A DNA stretch of 64,000 nucleotides, taken from assembly GCA_019357535.2 (NCBI GenBank), contig CP079955.1, forward strand, positions 124,001 to 188,000. The letters are read 5' to 3'. Each line of letters opens with the position of its first letter. Within the stretch, counting starts at the first letter, position 1. The notes under the pieces are model-generated. The model saw nothing but the letters and a program-made list of their open reading frames with translations, did not search any database and had not been told where the DNA came from. Origin of the DNA: Macrococcus sp. 19Msa1099. Lineage in GTDB: Bacteria; Bacillota; Bacilli; Staphylococcales; Staphylococcaceae. This document shows positions 45,518-56,100 of the stretch, piece after piece. The position numbers were made by a program, and so were the translations under genes.

Positions 45518-45543
45518 CGCATTGCGTTACCTGTTATTTTTTA
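45509..45543 (+). terminator. Terminator of the alpha-glucosidase gene
   Basis: AACAGGTGACGC (45509-45520) pairs with GCGTTACCTGTT (45524-45535, one G-U pair) across a 3-base loop, then a T run. Confidence 0.87.
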
Positions 45544-45592
45544 TATTCTATAGTTTGGTATAATAAAGGTATTAAAATAGCGAGGGATATAT

Positions 45593-46291
45593 ATGGGGAA
45601 ATTAGAACGCAAGAAATTATACGAAGAGATTGCCGAAGTAATTACTGAGAAGATAAAAAACGGAGAATATAGTAGGGGAGACAAGCTGCCTTCAATTCAA
45701 GCTTTGTCTAAAGAATACGGTGTTGGACAGGCCTCTATTCGTGAGGCGCTAAATGCATTACGTGTGATTGGGCTGTTGGAAATAAAGCATGGTGAGGGTA
45801 CATTTGTTAAAGCGATTGAAACCTCTGCATTTACACCTGAAATAGCGCTATATGACAAGGAAGATATCAAGGATCTCCTTGAAGTGCGTAAAGTGCTTGA
45901 AATTGGATCTGTCAGAGCAGCTGCGATGCATAGATCCGAACAGCAATTGGAAGCGATACACTATACATTAAAACAAATGGAACAGGCAATGCATGACAGG
46001 GAAATAGGCGAAGAAAGCGACTTAAACTTTCATCTTTCTATTGCAGAAGCTTCTAATAATAAATTGTTAAAGCATATGTTAGTAGAAGTATCAGATAAAA
46101 TTAAGACAGTGATGAAAGAAACGAGACAGATTTGGTTATTTAATGAAGAAAAATCAATTGAAAAGCTTTTTAATGAGCATACAGAGATTTTTCTGGCTAT
46201 AAAAAATAGAAATATAAAACTTTCTGAGAAAAAAATGCTTAAACACCTGGAAGATGTGGAAGAAGTATTAATAGCGCATTATAAAATATAA
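45593..46291 (+). CDS. lutR: FadR-subfamily GntR regulator, probable LutR
   Basis: A 232-residue regulator. The N-terminal GntR winged helix is YSRGDKLPSIQALSKEYGVGQASIREALNALRVIGLLEIKHGEGTFV condensed by family pattern (residues about 22-68), and the C-terminal FCD ligand domain has LLEVRKVLEIGSVRAAA with metal-site residues DLNFHLSIAEASNN. It sits directly upstream of lutABC on the same strand, 118 bases away, as expected for a lactate-responsive repressor; the Lut assignment rests on this context. Confidence 0.85.
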   Translation: MGKLERKKLYEEIAEVITEKIKNGEYSRGDKLPSIQALSKEYGVGQASIREALNALRVIGLLEIKHGEGTFVKAIETSAFTPEIALYDKEDIKDLLEVRKVLEIGSVRAAAMHRSEQQLEAIHYTLKQMEQAMHDREIGEESDLNFHLSIAEASNNKLLKHMLVEVSDKIKTVMKETRQIWLFNEEKSIEKLFNEHTEIFLAIKNRNIKLSEKKMLKHLEDVEEVLIAHYKI

Positions 46292-46346
46292 TTTTGTCAC
46301 TTGCTTTTAGAAAAACGTTGCAATAGAATAGAACTATTGGTCACCG

Positions 46347-46361
46347 AGTCATATGATGACT
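46347..46361. promoter_or_regulatory. Candidate LutR operator before lutA
   Basis: AGTCAT-ATG-ATGACT is a 6-base-arm inverted repeat 49-63 bases before lutA. Size and position fit a GntR-family dimer site at the lutABC promoter. Confidence 0.5.
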
Positions 46362-46409
46362 GGTTAATTTCAGCTGTGGGCACACTGAAAAAAATTTGGG
46401 GGTATAACT

Positions 46410-47147
46410 ATGAAAGTAAGCTTATTCAGTACATGTTTAGTAGATGTATTCGAAAAACGTGTGGGTATTGCAACAGTAGAATTATTAGAGAAACTGGGAT
46501 GTGAAGTAGATTTCCCGGCAGCACAAGTATGTTGTGGACAACCTGCTTATAACTCAGGGTATCACGAGGAAACGAAGAAAGCTGCGAAGAATATGATTAA
46601 AGCTTTCGAGCAATCAGAAGTTGTCGTTGCACCTTCAGGATCATGTGTAACGATGTTTAAACATTATCCGGATCTATTCAAAAACGATGCAAAGTGGCAA
46701 GCACGTGCACAGGAACTTGCAGATAAAACGTATGAAGTTACGCAGTTCATTGTAGAAGTGCTAGGTATTACAAATGTAGGCGCAAAGCTTGATGGTGTAG
46801 CTACAATTCATCCATCATGCCATATGACACGCCTGTTAGGGAATGTGACTGCGCCTGCTAAACTTCTGAATGAAGTAGAAGGACTAGAAGTTGTTGAATT
46901 ACCTAACTACTATAACTGTTGTGGTTTCGGTGGAACATTTGCTGTTAAAATGAGCGATGTTTCAGGTGAAATGGTAGATGAAAAAGTAGATTGCATCGTT
47001 GAAAGTGGTGCGGATTATTTAGTTGGTGGAGACTGCAGTTGTTTGATGAATATTGATGGTAGATTAAGACGTCGTGGTGTTGATGTGAAAGCTGTACATA
47101 TCATTGAAATCTTAAATAACCAAGTGGAGGCGGTGACTACACGATGA
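46410..47147 (+). CDS. lutA: Lactate utilization protein LutA (CCG-domain subunit)
   Basis: A 245-residue protein with two cysteine-rich CCG domains: FSTCLVDVF and [11 protein letters not shown] in the first, [11 protein letters not shown] and [13 protein letters not shown] in the second, plus GDCSCLMNI near the end. With LutB and LutC it forms the iron-sulfur L-lactate oxidation complex converting lactate to pyruvate. RBS TTGGGGG precedes the ATG. Overlaps lutB by 4 bases (ATGA). Confidence 0.94.
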   Translation: MKVSLFSTCLVDVFEKRVGIATVELLEKLGCEVDFPAAQVCCGQPAYNSGYHEETKKAAKNMIKAFEQSEVVVAPSGSCVTMFKHYPDLFKNDAKWQARAQELADKTYEVTQFIVEVLGITNVGAKLDGVATIHPSCHMTRLLGNVTAPAKLLNEVEGLEVVELPNYYNCCGFGGTFAVKMSDVSGEMVDEKVDCIVESGADYLVGGDCSCLMNIDGRLRRRGVDVKAVHIIEILNNQVEAVTTR

Positions 47148-48577
47148 GTATGAGAATAGGTAACGAAACGTTTAAGCAAGCAGTTAAAACTGAACTTAAA
47201 GATGAATTTATGCGTGGTGCTGTCAGTAGTGCGCAAGATAGATTAAGAGAACGCAAGCTTAAAACACAAGAGGACCTTGGAAACTGGGAAGAGTGGAGAG
47301 ACCATTCTGAAGAGATTCGTCAACATACGCTTGCAAACCTTGACTATTACTTAAACATGCTTTCTGAGAATGTCGCTGCTAAAGGTGGTCATGTATTCTT
47401 CGCTGAAACAGCAGAAGAAGCCAATCAATATGTTCAAAAAGTACTACGTGACAAAAATGCTAAAAAAGTAGCAAAATCAAAATCAATGGTAACTGAAGAA
47501 ATTGGTCTGAATGAAGCGATGGAAGCGGTAGGATGTGAAGTCATCGAGACAGACTTAGGAGAATATATTCTTCAAGTCGATGATCATAATCCACCTTCAC
47601 ATATCGTTGTACCTGCACTTCATCTTAATAAAGAGCAAATCGAAAAGGTCTTCAAAGAAAAACTTGGATATGATAAATCAAGTCAGCCGGAAGAACTTGC
47701 GTTATTTGCGCGTCAAAAGTTACGTGAAGAGTTTCTTTCTGCTGATGTCGGGATTACAGGATGTAACTTCGGTGTTGCAGAAAGTGGTTCATTCAGCCTA
47801 GTTACAAATGAAGGTAACGCACGTATGGTAACAACATTACCTAAAACTCAGATTACAGTTATGGGTATGGAACGTTTAGTTCCTACACATGAAGAACTGG
47901 AAGTATTAGTATCAATGCTTACGCGTTCGGCTGTAGGACAAAAATTAACAAGTTATGTGACAACTTTAACAGGCCCACGTGCGGAAGATGAAATTGATGG
48001 TCCGGAAGAGTTTCATTTAATTATTGTTGATAATGGACGCTCTAAAATTTTAGGAACGCAATTCCAATCTATTCTACAATGTATTCGTTGTGCTGCTTGT
48101 GTAAATGTTTGTCCTGTTTATCGTCAAACAGGTGGTCATTCATATGGTTCGATTTATCCAGGACCAGTTGGAGCGGTATTATCGCCATTACTTGGTGGAT
48201 ATGACACGTACAAAGAATTACCATATGCTTCTACATTATGTGGTGCTTGTACTGAAGCATGTCCTGTTAAGATCCCGTTACATGACTTATTGCTTGAACA
48301 CAGACGTGTTATTGTTGAGGAAGAACATATGTCACCAGTTGCAGAACGTCTTGTCATGAAAGGTTTTGCACAAGGAGCTAGTCATTCAACTTTATTTAAA
48401 TACGGTACTAAAGCAGCACCAGCATTAATGTCTCCGTTTGAAAACAAAGATAAAGGTATGATTACTAAAGGTCCTAAGCCTTTACAAGCATGGACAAATT
48501 CTCGTGATTTCCCAATGCCGGATGATGAAAACTTCCGCGATTGGATGCAAAAAAGATTGAAAAGAGGTGCGAAATAA
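47144..48577 (+). CDS. lutB: Lactate utilization iron-sulfur protein LutB
   Basis: A 477-residue fusion of an N-terminal LUD domain ([38 protein letters not shown]) with a C-terminal ferredoxin domain. The two cluster motifs are [14 protein letters not shown] and [13 protein letters not shown]. It passes electrons from lactate oxidation toward the respiratory chain. Length is normal for LutB. It shares its final base pair with the lutC start (TAATG), so the three genes are translationally coupled. Confidence 0.95.
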   Translation: MSMRIGNETFKQAVKTELKDEFMRGAVSSAQDRLRERKLKTQEDLGNWEEWRDHSEEIRQHTLANLDYYLNMLSENVAAKGGHVFFAETAEEANQYVQKVLRDKNAKKVAKSKSMVTEEIGLNEAMEAVGCEVIETDLGEYILQVDDHNPPSHIVVPALHLNKEQIEKVFKEKLGYDKSSQPEELALFARQKLREEFLSADVGITGCNFGVAESGSFSLVTNEGNARMVTTLPKTQITVMGMERLVPTHEELEVLVSMLTRSAVGQKLTSYVTTLTGPRAEDEIDGPEEFHLIIVDNGRSKILGTQFQSILQCIRCAACVNVCPVYRQTGGHSYGSIYPGPVGAVLSPLLGGYDTYKELPYASTLCGACTEACPVKIPLHDLLLEHRRVIVEEEHMSPVAERLVMKGFAQGASHSTLFKYGTKAAPALMSPFENKDKGMITKGPKPLQAWTNSRDFPMPDDENFRDWMQKRLKRGAK

Positions 48578-49272
48578 TGGAAAGAGGCACAATTCATAAT
48601 AAAGGTTCATTCTTAAGTAACATCTCTAAAAATCTACAGCGTGAAATGCCGCAGCATGTAGAACGTCCAGAATGGCAATATCGTCCTCAAGATAAGACGC
48701 TTACAGGTCTTACGCAAGACGAACTATTAGAAGTTTTAAGACAGCAATGTAACTTCATTCATACTGATCTCGTTGAAACGACGACAGATAATATTAATGA
48801 AACATTGAAACAAGTTATTGATAAATACGGCAACGGGGAAGTTATTGCATGGAACGACAAACGTTTCGCTGATTTTGGAATCGATTTAGAAGCGCATGAT
48901 GCCTTTATCTGGGATGAAGCAAAAGGTGCTGAGAACTTACAAGTCGCAGAACGTGCGAATGTCGGGATTACTTTCAGTGATGCAACACTTGCAGAGAGTG
49001 GAACGGTTGTATTATATGCGGATAAAGGTAAAGGGCGTAGTGTAAGTTTACTTCCTGCGACTTATATAGCCATTGTTCCTAAATCTACAATTGTGCCAAG
49101 GTTTACACAAGCTGCGCAACAGATGAATGCTATGATGGAAGACCAAGAAAACTTCCCTACATGCATTAATTTGATCACGGGACCATCAAATTCAGCAGAT
49201 ATCGAAATGAAACTTGTTGTTGGTGTTCACGGACCTATTAAAGCAACGTATATCGTTGTAGATGATAAATAG
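48577..49272 (+). CDS. lutC: Lactate utilization protein LutC
   Basis: A 231-residue LUD-domain protein. The family block ERANVGITFSDATLAESGTVVLYADKG and the end LITGPSNSADIEMKLVVGVHGP are clear. ATG 48577 in the TAATG junction with lutB is chosen, after AAGAGGTG; an in-frame TTG at 48541 would lie inside lutB. Last gene of lutABC. Confidence 0.94.
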   Translation: MERGTIHNKGSFLSNISKNLQREMPQHVERPEWQYRPQDKTLTGLTQDELLEVLRQQCNFIHTDLVETTTDNINETLKQVIDKYGNGEVIAWNDKRFADFGIDLEAHDAFIWDEAKGAENLQVAERANVGITFSDATLAESGTVVLYADKGKGRSVSLLPATYIAIVPKSTIVPRFTQAAQQMNAMMEDQENFPTCINLITGPSNSADIEMKLVVGVHGPIKATYIVVDDK

Positions 49273-49280
49273 TTTAACAA

Positions 49281-49315
49281 AAACCAGCTATTGTATAACA
49301 CAATGGCTGGTTTTT
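49281..49315 (+). terminator. Terminator of lutABC
   Basis: AAACCAGC pairs with GCTGGTTT, with inner ATTGT/ACAAT pairing, followed by T5. Confidence 0.86.
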
Positions 49316-49392
49316 ATTTATTAAATTAATAAATGATGATTGCTTTAGTTTTTATAGTATTTAACTTAAAATAGTATCAAGAGGTGAGGACA

Positions 49393-50127
49393 GTGGAATT
49401 AAAGTTTGATCATATTATTCATCATGTGCAGAATTTAAATGATGCTAAAATTGATTTTTTAAAGGTGATTAATGGTGGAAAGCATGAGCAGTTAGGGACA
49501 TACAATAAATTATCTTATACTGATTTATCATATATTGAATTTATCGATGCGTATGATCGTGCACTCGTTCATAAAGCAGCACAAAGTGCAGAAGAGCGTT
49601 TAAGTTTTGCAGCATCACTTGAACGTACAGATTATGTTGAAGGATTTAAGCGATTATGTTTTAGAACGGATGATATCGATGCACTTAAGCAGCACTTTAA
49701 TCAATTAGGTGTAAAGACGGTTGGGCCGTCATGTATGCAGCGCGTGACACCAGAAGGGCAAGTTATTGAATGGCAGTTGCTCTATATTGATGAAGAGAGA
49801 AATTATGAATTACCATTCTTTATACAGTGGGGAGCGTCAGATGACGAACGCATGCAGTCACTCTCTCCATATTTCCAGGGAAATCTCAGGATTGAAGGAA
49901 TCGATATAGAAACGACAGATTTTAATGAGATGGCAGAGGTATATGTAGAATGGTTAGGTTACGAAGTCACAAGTGGTGTGATCAATAGTTATTTTAAACT
50001 AGAGAAACTAGGGTGTCCTGCGATCTACTTAATTCCTGGCAATACAGATACAATTAGAAGTTTAAAAATAAAAAGTGATGCACCTGCAGTACATCACTTT
50101 AGAAATGCGATTTATCAATTTAACTAG
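49393..50127 (+). CDS. VOC-family (glyoxalase-like) protein
   Basis: A 244-residue protein with two vicinal-oxygen-chelate-like halves. The first begins MELKFDHIIHHVQNLNDA with a likely metal His in FDHIIHHV, and the second begins near RIEGIDIETTDFNEMAEVYVEWLG. It resembles the Glyoxalase_3 group; the reaction is unknown. Start is GTG 49393, 6 bases after AGAGGTG; GTG 49384 overlaps the RBS. It ends 8 bases inside the convergent small membrane-protein gene. Confidence 0.75.
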   Translation: MELKFDHIIHHVQNLNDAKIDFLKVINGGKHEQLGTYNKLSYTDLSYIEFIDAYDRALVHKAAQSAEERLSFAASLERTDYVEGFKRLCFRTDDIDALKQHFNQLGVKTVGPSCMQRVTPEGQVIEWQLLYIDEERNYELPFFIQWGASDDERMQSLSPYFQGNLRIEGIDIETTDFNEMAEVYVEWLGYEVTSGVINSYFKLEKLGCPAIYLIPGNTDTIRSLKIKSDAPAVHHFRNAIYQFN

Positions 50128-50374
50128 CATAAACGTTATTATAAACTGTCATAACGATAAGATAAATATGGTATGCAGCAACAATCAGCGAAATCAATGC
50201 TATATACATTGTTGATTTTGATACTCTTGTAATCAAATAGAGTAGTGAAATGATTGTAGTAAAACTTGCTACAATAATATGTAAGCTTAACATATCGATA
50301 GAATCCTGCTGGAATAATGAAACGAGTATACTATTAATAATGATTAAGATAATAAGCAGTAAATTTTTAAACAT
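50120..50374 (-). CDS. Small membrane protein of unknown function
   Basis: An 84-residue, very hydrophobic protein with about three membrane segments (LLLIILIIINSILVSL, LHIIVASFTTIISLLYLI, MYIALISLIVAAYHIYLI). ATG 50374 follows AAAGAGGTGG; the longer open frame upstream overlaps the femX promoter and start and is not credible. Convergent overlap of 8 bases with the VOC gene. I do not recognise it. Confidence 0.7.
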   Translation of the reverse strand: MFKNLLLIILIIINSILVSLFQQDSIDMLSLHIIVASFTTIISLLYLITRVSKSTMYIALISLIVAAYHIYLIVMTVYNNVYAS

Positions 50375-50453
50375 ATGCCACCTCTTTACTTTAATAATAA
50401 AAGTATAACAATAATAATTAAATATTTGTTGTAAAACGAAAGGAAAGAATAAA

Positions 50454-51701
50454 ATGACAGTGATGAGAAAGAATGTATCCAATGAAGTACACGATAACTT
50501 TGTAAAAACACATGCAAATGGTGATATGCTGCAGCTATCAACGTGGGCAGATACAAAACGATTGACAGGATGGTATAGTAGACGTATCGCTGTAGGAAGA
50601 GATGACGAACTCGCTGGGGTGGGACAGCTGCTATTTAAGAAAGTACCGAAGACGCCATTCACCATGTGCTACGTATCGCGAGGCTTTGTGTGTGACTATC
50701 ATGACAAAGAAGTCGTGACAGCACTTGTTGATGCGGCAATTGAAGTTGCACGTCGTGAGAAAAGTTATTCTATTAAAATTGATCCGGATGTTGAAGTAGA
50801 TACGGTTCCAGGATTAATTGAATTTATGAATACATTAGGCTTTGTTCATAAAGGATTTAAAGATGGACTTCATCCAGACTACATACAACCACGTATGACG
50901 ATGATTACGGACATTGATATGGATGAAGCTGCACTTATACAGTCATTTGAAAAACGCAATCGTTCAACGGTAAAGCAAAGCCTGAAAAAAGGCGTACAGT
51001 GTGAAATCGGAACACGTGAAGACCTTAAGATTTTTGCACAGCTTATGAAAGAAACTGGAGAACGGGATGGCTTTCTAGTCAGAGATATCTCCTACTTCGA
51101 AACGATATACGATGCGCTTAATCCAGCTGGAGACGCAGTACTTTTTCTTACTAAATTAGTTCCAGATACTGTGTTAGAGAATTTAAATACAACATTAAAG
51201 AGAAATCATGAGGAGAAAGAGAAAGTTTTATCAAAAAAACAGACGAAGAAAACTGAAAACCAATTAAAAGACATAGATATCATCATTGAAAAGGTACAAA
51301 AGCAGATTAATGAAATAGAAGAACTTAAAGAAACACATCCGGATGGTAAATATTTGTCAGGCGCAATTCTGACATTTTGTGGTAAGAAAGCTTATTATTT
51401 ATACGGTGCATCTAGTAATGATTATCGTAGCTATCTACCAAATCATAAAATGCAAATCGAAATGATGAAATATTCGCGTAGTAAAGGCGCAGTATCTTAT
51501 GATTTCGGAGGGACAGATAATAATCCCGACAAAGATTCTGAACACTACGGTTTATGGCAGTTTAAGAAGAGCTGGGGGACACATTTGAGTGAAAAAATCG
51601 GCGAATTTGACTACATACTTAATAAACCTGTTTATACATTAATTGAAGTTGCGAAGCCAAAAGTAAAAGCGTTGACGAAGAAGATTAATAAGAGAAGATA
51701 G
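50454..51701 (+). CDS. femX: FemX/FmhB-like lipid II glycyltransferase
   Basis: A 415-residue Fem transferase matching recalled S. aureus FmhB (FemX) nearly block by block: GDMLQLSTWADTKRLTGWYSRRIAVGR, SYSIKIDPDVEVD, YIQPRMTMITDID, ETGERDGFLVRDISYFE, YYLYGASSNDYRSYLPNHKMQ, and DFGGTDNNPDKDSEHYGLWQFKKSWG listed by pieces. FmhB adds the first glycine to the lipid II lysine and is essential in S. aureus. The coiled-coil arm (about residues 235-300) splits the second GNAT-like domain. RBS AAAGGAAAG precedes the ATG. Confidence 0.93.
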   Translation: MTVMRKNVSNEVHDNFVKTHANGDMLQLSTWADTKRLTGWYSRRIAVGRDDELAGVGQLLFKKVPKTPFTMCYVSRGFVCDYHDKEVVTALVDAAIEVARREKSYSIKIDPDVEVDTVPGLIEFMNTLGFVHKGFKDGLHPDYIQPRMTMITDIDMDEAALIQSFEKRNRSTVKQSLKKGVQCEIGTREDLKIFAQLMKETGERDGFLVRDISYFETIYDALNPAGDAVLFLTKLVPDTVLENLNTTLKRNHEEKEKVLSKKQTKKTENQLKDIDIIIEKVQKQINEIEELKETHPDGKYLSGAILTFCGKKAYYLYGASSNDYRSYLPNHKMQIEMMKYSRSKGAVSYDFGGTDNNPDKDSEHYGLWQFKKSWGTHLSEKIGEFDYILNKPVYTLIEVAKPKVKALTKKINKRR

Positions 51702-51757
51702 CAGTATTTTGAGGTAATGTTGAAAATGCTGTAACGAAGCAATTGGATGCAGTACAG

Positions 51758-51792
51758 AAAAGAGTGATGACAAGTAAACACCACTCTTTTTT
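51758..51792. terminator. Terminator between femX and a convergent membrane-protein gene
   Basis: AAAAGAGTG (51758-51766) pairs with CACTCTTTT (51782-51790) across a 15-base loop; T and A runs flank it. Confidence 0.78.
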
Positions 51793-52105
51793 ATTCACTA
51801 AAAAATTTAAAGACACTCACCTTCGTTTCCATATAAAGATATGGATCAATAAAGGTGATATATAGAATAAAAAAGAAGTTGAATAAACTAAATGCTGTTA
51901 AAAGTATAGAAAGAATTCTATAAGTGAAGTTGTTCATCAAGTTCTGATCGGTTGTAAAGTGATATTGTATACCTGAGAAAAACGTAATGATGCAAAAAGC
52001 CATCCAGAAATATGTTGTTAAAAATACGATACCGCTATGAACAAAATAGCTGCTTATAAACACAGTTTGCATAATGATAAGTAAAAACATAATTACTTTT
52101 TGCAT
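51791..52105 (-). CDS. Small membrane protein of unknown function
   Basis: A 104-residue protein with about three hydrophobic segments (MFLLIIMQTVFISSYF, IVFLTTYFWMAFCIITFF, ILLTAFSLFNFFFILYITF). ATG 52105 is preferred because AAAGGAGTG lies directly upstream on the minus strand; the open frame extends 21 codons further. It is not similar to anything I recognise. Divergent from the hydroxyacid dehydrogenase gene. Confidence 0.72.
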   Translation of the reverse strand: MQKVIMFLLIIMQTVFISSYFVHSGIVFLTTYFWMAFCIITFFSGIQYHFTTDQNLMNNFTYRILSILLTAFSLFNFFFILYITFIDPYLYMETKVSVFKFFSE

Positions 52106-52182
52106 TCTTTTCACTCCTTTACCTATAATTGTAATATATAACTGTAAATTATCAATACAATATGACAAGAGAGGTTTTCAAA

Positions 52183-53040
52183 ATGAAAATTGGTTTTATT
52201 GGAACAGGTGTAATGGGAAAAAGTATGGCTGAGCATATAGGGGACAAACTATATATTTATAACCGTACGAAAGAAAAAGCAATGGCACTAATCGAACAAG
52301 GACATATATGGTGCGATACGCCTACTGAAGTTGTAGCACAATCCGATATTGTCTTTACGATGCTTGGCTATCCGGTTGATGTAGAAGCTATCTATCTTGC
52401 ACCAGATGGATTGATTAATAATGGTAAACAAGGTCAAATATTTATTGACTGTACAACGAGTAGTCCTGCACTTGCCCAAAAGATTAATCAAGAAGCAAAT
52501 AAGAAAGGAATATATGTGTTAGATGCACCTGTAAGTGGTGGAGATATTGGTGCCAGGAATGGAACCTTGAGTGTAATGGTTGGTGGAGATGAAGCGATAT
52601 TTGATAGAGTAAAACCTTTAATCGATAAATTCAGTAGTTCGGTGACATACTTTGGTGATGCAGGAAAGGGTCAACATACAAAGATGGCGAATCAAATTGC
52701 TATCGCTACAAATATGATCGGTATGGCTGAAAGTCTGTATTATGCACATAAAGCAGGGTTAGATGTTGAAAAAGTGCTAGAAACAATCAGTAAAGGAGCG
52801 GCAGGAAGTTGGTCATTATCTCACTTGGCTCCAAGAATTTTAAAAGAAGACTATACTCCTGGATTTTATACGCATCACTTCCTGAAAGATATGAGCATCG
52901 CGCTTGAAGAAACAAAGAAGATGGGTATCGAACTTCCCGGTCTCGAATTGAGTTATAAGTTATATCGTAGTCTTTCCGATGAACTAAAAGAAACGACAGG
53001 GACACATGCGATATATCAATATTATACACAAACAAGATAA
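52183..53040 (+). CDS. Beta-hydroxyacid dehydrogenase (3-hydroxyisobutyrate dehydrogenase family)
   Basis: A 285-residue NAD(P)-dependent enzyme. Rossmann loop GFIGTGVMGKSMAEH at residues 4-18, substrate-binding DAPVSGGDIGARNGTLSVMVGG near 117-138, and catalytic Lys in GKGQHTKMANQ. Members oxidise 3-hydroxyisobutyrate, tartronate semialdehyde or similar; no pathway neighbour identifies the substrate. ATG 52183 follows AGAGAGG; a longer frame from 52162 is less likely. Confidence 0.87.
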   Translation: MKIGFIGTGVMGKSMAEHIGDKLYIYNRTKEKAMALIEQGHIWCDTPTEVVAQSDIVFTMLGYPVDVEAIYLAPDGLINNGKQGQIFIDCTTSSPALAQKINQEANKKGIYVLDAPVSGGDIGARNGTLSVMVGGDEAIFDRVKPLIDKFSSSVTYFGDAGKGQHTKMANQIAIATNMIGMAESLYYAHKAGLDVEKVLETISKGAAGSWSLSHLAPRILKEDYTPGFYTHHFLKDMSIALEETKKMGIELPGLELSYKLYRSLSDELKETTGTHAIYQYYTQTR

Positions 53041-53110
53041 GGATATTGGTAAATTTTAAATAATAAAGCTACAATAAATACATAAAATTCGTATAAATGG
53101 AGGAAAGACT

Positions 53111-56100
53111 TTGATAAAGAAAATTATTGATTTTTCTTTGCATAATAAACTTGCAGTATGGTTAATGACACTCATTATCCTAAGTGCCGGCGTATATAGT
53201 GCAATGAAGATGAAGATGGAAATGCTGCCGAGTATGTCGACACCTGTAATTTCTATTACAACACCTTACCCAGGTGCTACACCTGAAGACGTGTTAAATG
53301 GTGTTACAGATCCAATAGAGAAGAAGGTTAAAAATTTATCGAGCGTAGATAAAGTAACGAGTCAATCGTTAGAGAATGCATCTGCAGTCACTGTTCAATA
53401 TAAGTTTGGAACAGATATGGACAAAGCGCAATCAGAATTAGAGAAACAAATTGAGAAGGTTGATCTTCCAGAAGGTGCGCAAGAGAAACAGATTTCACAA
53501 ATGTCGATGTACACTTTCCCAATCATTAGCTATTCACTTTCAAGCGATAAGGCAGATATTAAAGATCTGACAAAGCGTATTAAAGAAGATTTAGTTCCAG
53601 AAATTGAAGGTGTAGAAGGTGTTACAAATGTAACGTTTTCTGGACAAGAAGTTGAACAAGTTGAGCTACAATTTGATGATAAGAAGTTAAAGAAAAATAA
53701 TTTAACAGAAGAGTCTGTACTTCAATTCATTAAAGGTGCTACAACCGATGCACCACTTGGATTATATACGTTTGGTAGCGATTTAAAGAGTATCATCGTA
53801 AATGGTCAATTTACTAGTGTGGATGCTCTTAAAGATTTAAAGATCCCATTATCAGGCGGAGATAATCAAGCTGATACTGCTAAAGCCTCACCTGAAGAAC
53901 AGGCGGCGCTTGCGAAGATGATGCAGGCCGGTAAAGTACCAACAGTAATGCTTTCTGACATTGCTACGATTAAAAATGTAGAGAGTCGTGAATCTATTTC
54001 TAAGACAAATGGTAAAGATTCACTAAGCATACAAGTCATTAAGTCAGATGATGCGAATACTGTAGCGTTAGCAAACGATGTAAAAGATAAAGTAAAGGAA
54101 TTTAAGAAGAATAATAAAGATATTAATGCCGTACTGATGATGGATCAGGCAAAACCGATTGAAGACTCTGTAAAAACGATGGCAGAAAAAGCAATTATTG
54201 GAGCATTGTTTGCAGTGATCATGATACTCGTGTTCCTAAGAAATATCCGTTCAACGATGATTGCGGTCGTATCCATTCCGATGTCTATATTAATGGCAAT
54301 GTTAATCCTTAAACAGATGGATATTTCACTTAATATTATGACACTTGGAGCGATGACAGTTGCAATTGGCCGTGTTATTGATGACTCTATCGTCGTTATC
54401 GAGAATATATTCCGACGTATGTCTGACCCTAAAGAGAAATTGAGTGGTTCTGAGTTAATTAGCAGCGCGACTAAAGAGATGTTTATACCGATTATGAGTT
54501 CGACGATGGTCACAATTGCAGTATTCTTACCACTTGGACTGGTGTCGGGTTCTATCGGTGAAATCTTTAGACCTTTTGCTTATACAGTCGTATTTGCATT
54601 GTTGGCCTCATTATTAATTGCAATTACGATTGTACCGATGCTTGGACATACATTCTTTAAGAATGGTATTAAAGGGCATCATGATGATGAAGCAAAGGTA
54701 GGGCGTATTGCAAGTTTCTATCATAAAGTATTAGAATGGTCTTTAAAACATAAGCTTATCGTCTCACTATTAAGTATCGGTCTCCTCCTTGGTAGCTTGT
54801 TCTTAACGCCATTTCTAGGGACGTCATTCATTTCAACAGGGGAAGATAAGTTTCTTGCATTAACTTACAAGCCTAAACCTGGTGAAACTGAAGAAGAGGT
54901 TGTAAAAAAAGGTGAGCAAGTTCAGAAAACTTTAGCTGAGAATAACGATGTAGTAAATATTCAGTACTCAGTTGGAGGAGAAAATCCATTTAACCCGGTT
55001 GCTACTAACGATATGGCAATGATGGTTGAATATAAGAAGGATACACCAAAGTGGGAAAGTGAAGCGGAACGTGTATTGAACAAAATCGCTTCTTTCAAAC
55101 ATGAAGGAACTTGGAAGAACCAGGATTTTGCAACGGGTGGTTCGACCAATACAGTAACGGTTACTGTTAACGGTCCATCGATGAATGAAATAAGACCGGT
55201 TACAGAGCAGCTTGAGAAAGAAATGAAAGACGTTAATACTGTTACGAATGTAAGTTCATCATTAACGGATAGTTATGATGCATATACATTAAAGGTAGAT
55301 CATAACAAGTTATCTGAACGCGGACTAACTGCAGGTCAGATTGCAATGGCATTAAATCAACGTAGTGATAATAAAGTTGTCACTAAAATAGGTGATAATG
55401 GCAAGTCGACAGATGTTGTTCTGACAAAAGAAAAAGAATCAAAATGGACAAAAGATAAATTAGAGAATACAAAGATTACTTCACCACTCGGTAAAGAGAT
55501 TAAGTTGAGCGATGTCGTAACGATTGAAGAAGGAAAGACGTCAGATACAATTAAACGTGAAGACGGTAATATATCGGCTACAGTAGAAGGTAAGATTAAA
55601 GGAAAAGATGTTAGCCAGGCTACACAAGATGTTGCAAAGAAAGTAAACGCATTAAAACACCCTTCAAATGTTGATGTACATATTGGAGGAACGAGTGAAG
55701 ATATCGGCGAGAGCTTCTCTCAACTCGGACTTGCGATGCTTGCCGCTATCGGAATCGTTTACCTGATACTTGTACTGACATTTAAAGGAGGACTTGCGCC
55801 ACTTGCCATATTATTCTCGTTACCGTTTACGATTATCGGGGTAATATTAGGACTTCTCGCGTTTGGAGAGACGCTTTCTGTACCATCGATGATTGGTATG
55901 CTCATGCTCATTGGTATCGTTGTTACGAATGCGATTGTGCTGATTGATCGCGTTATCAATAAAGAAGCAGAAGGATTATCAACACGTGATGCATTGCTTG
56001 AAGCAGCGATGACTCGTGTGCGTCCAATCTTGATGACTGCACTTGCTACAGTAGGCGCATTGTTACCATTACTGTTTGGAGGAGACGGCTCTGTGCTTAT

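Noticed and set aside
50375..50665. N-terminal extension of the 84-residue membrane protein
   Set aside because: The extension is antisense to femX and its leader; a good RBS supports the shorter start at 50374.
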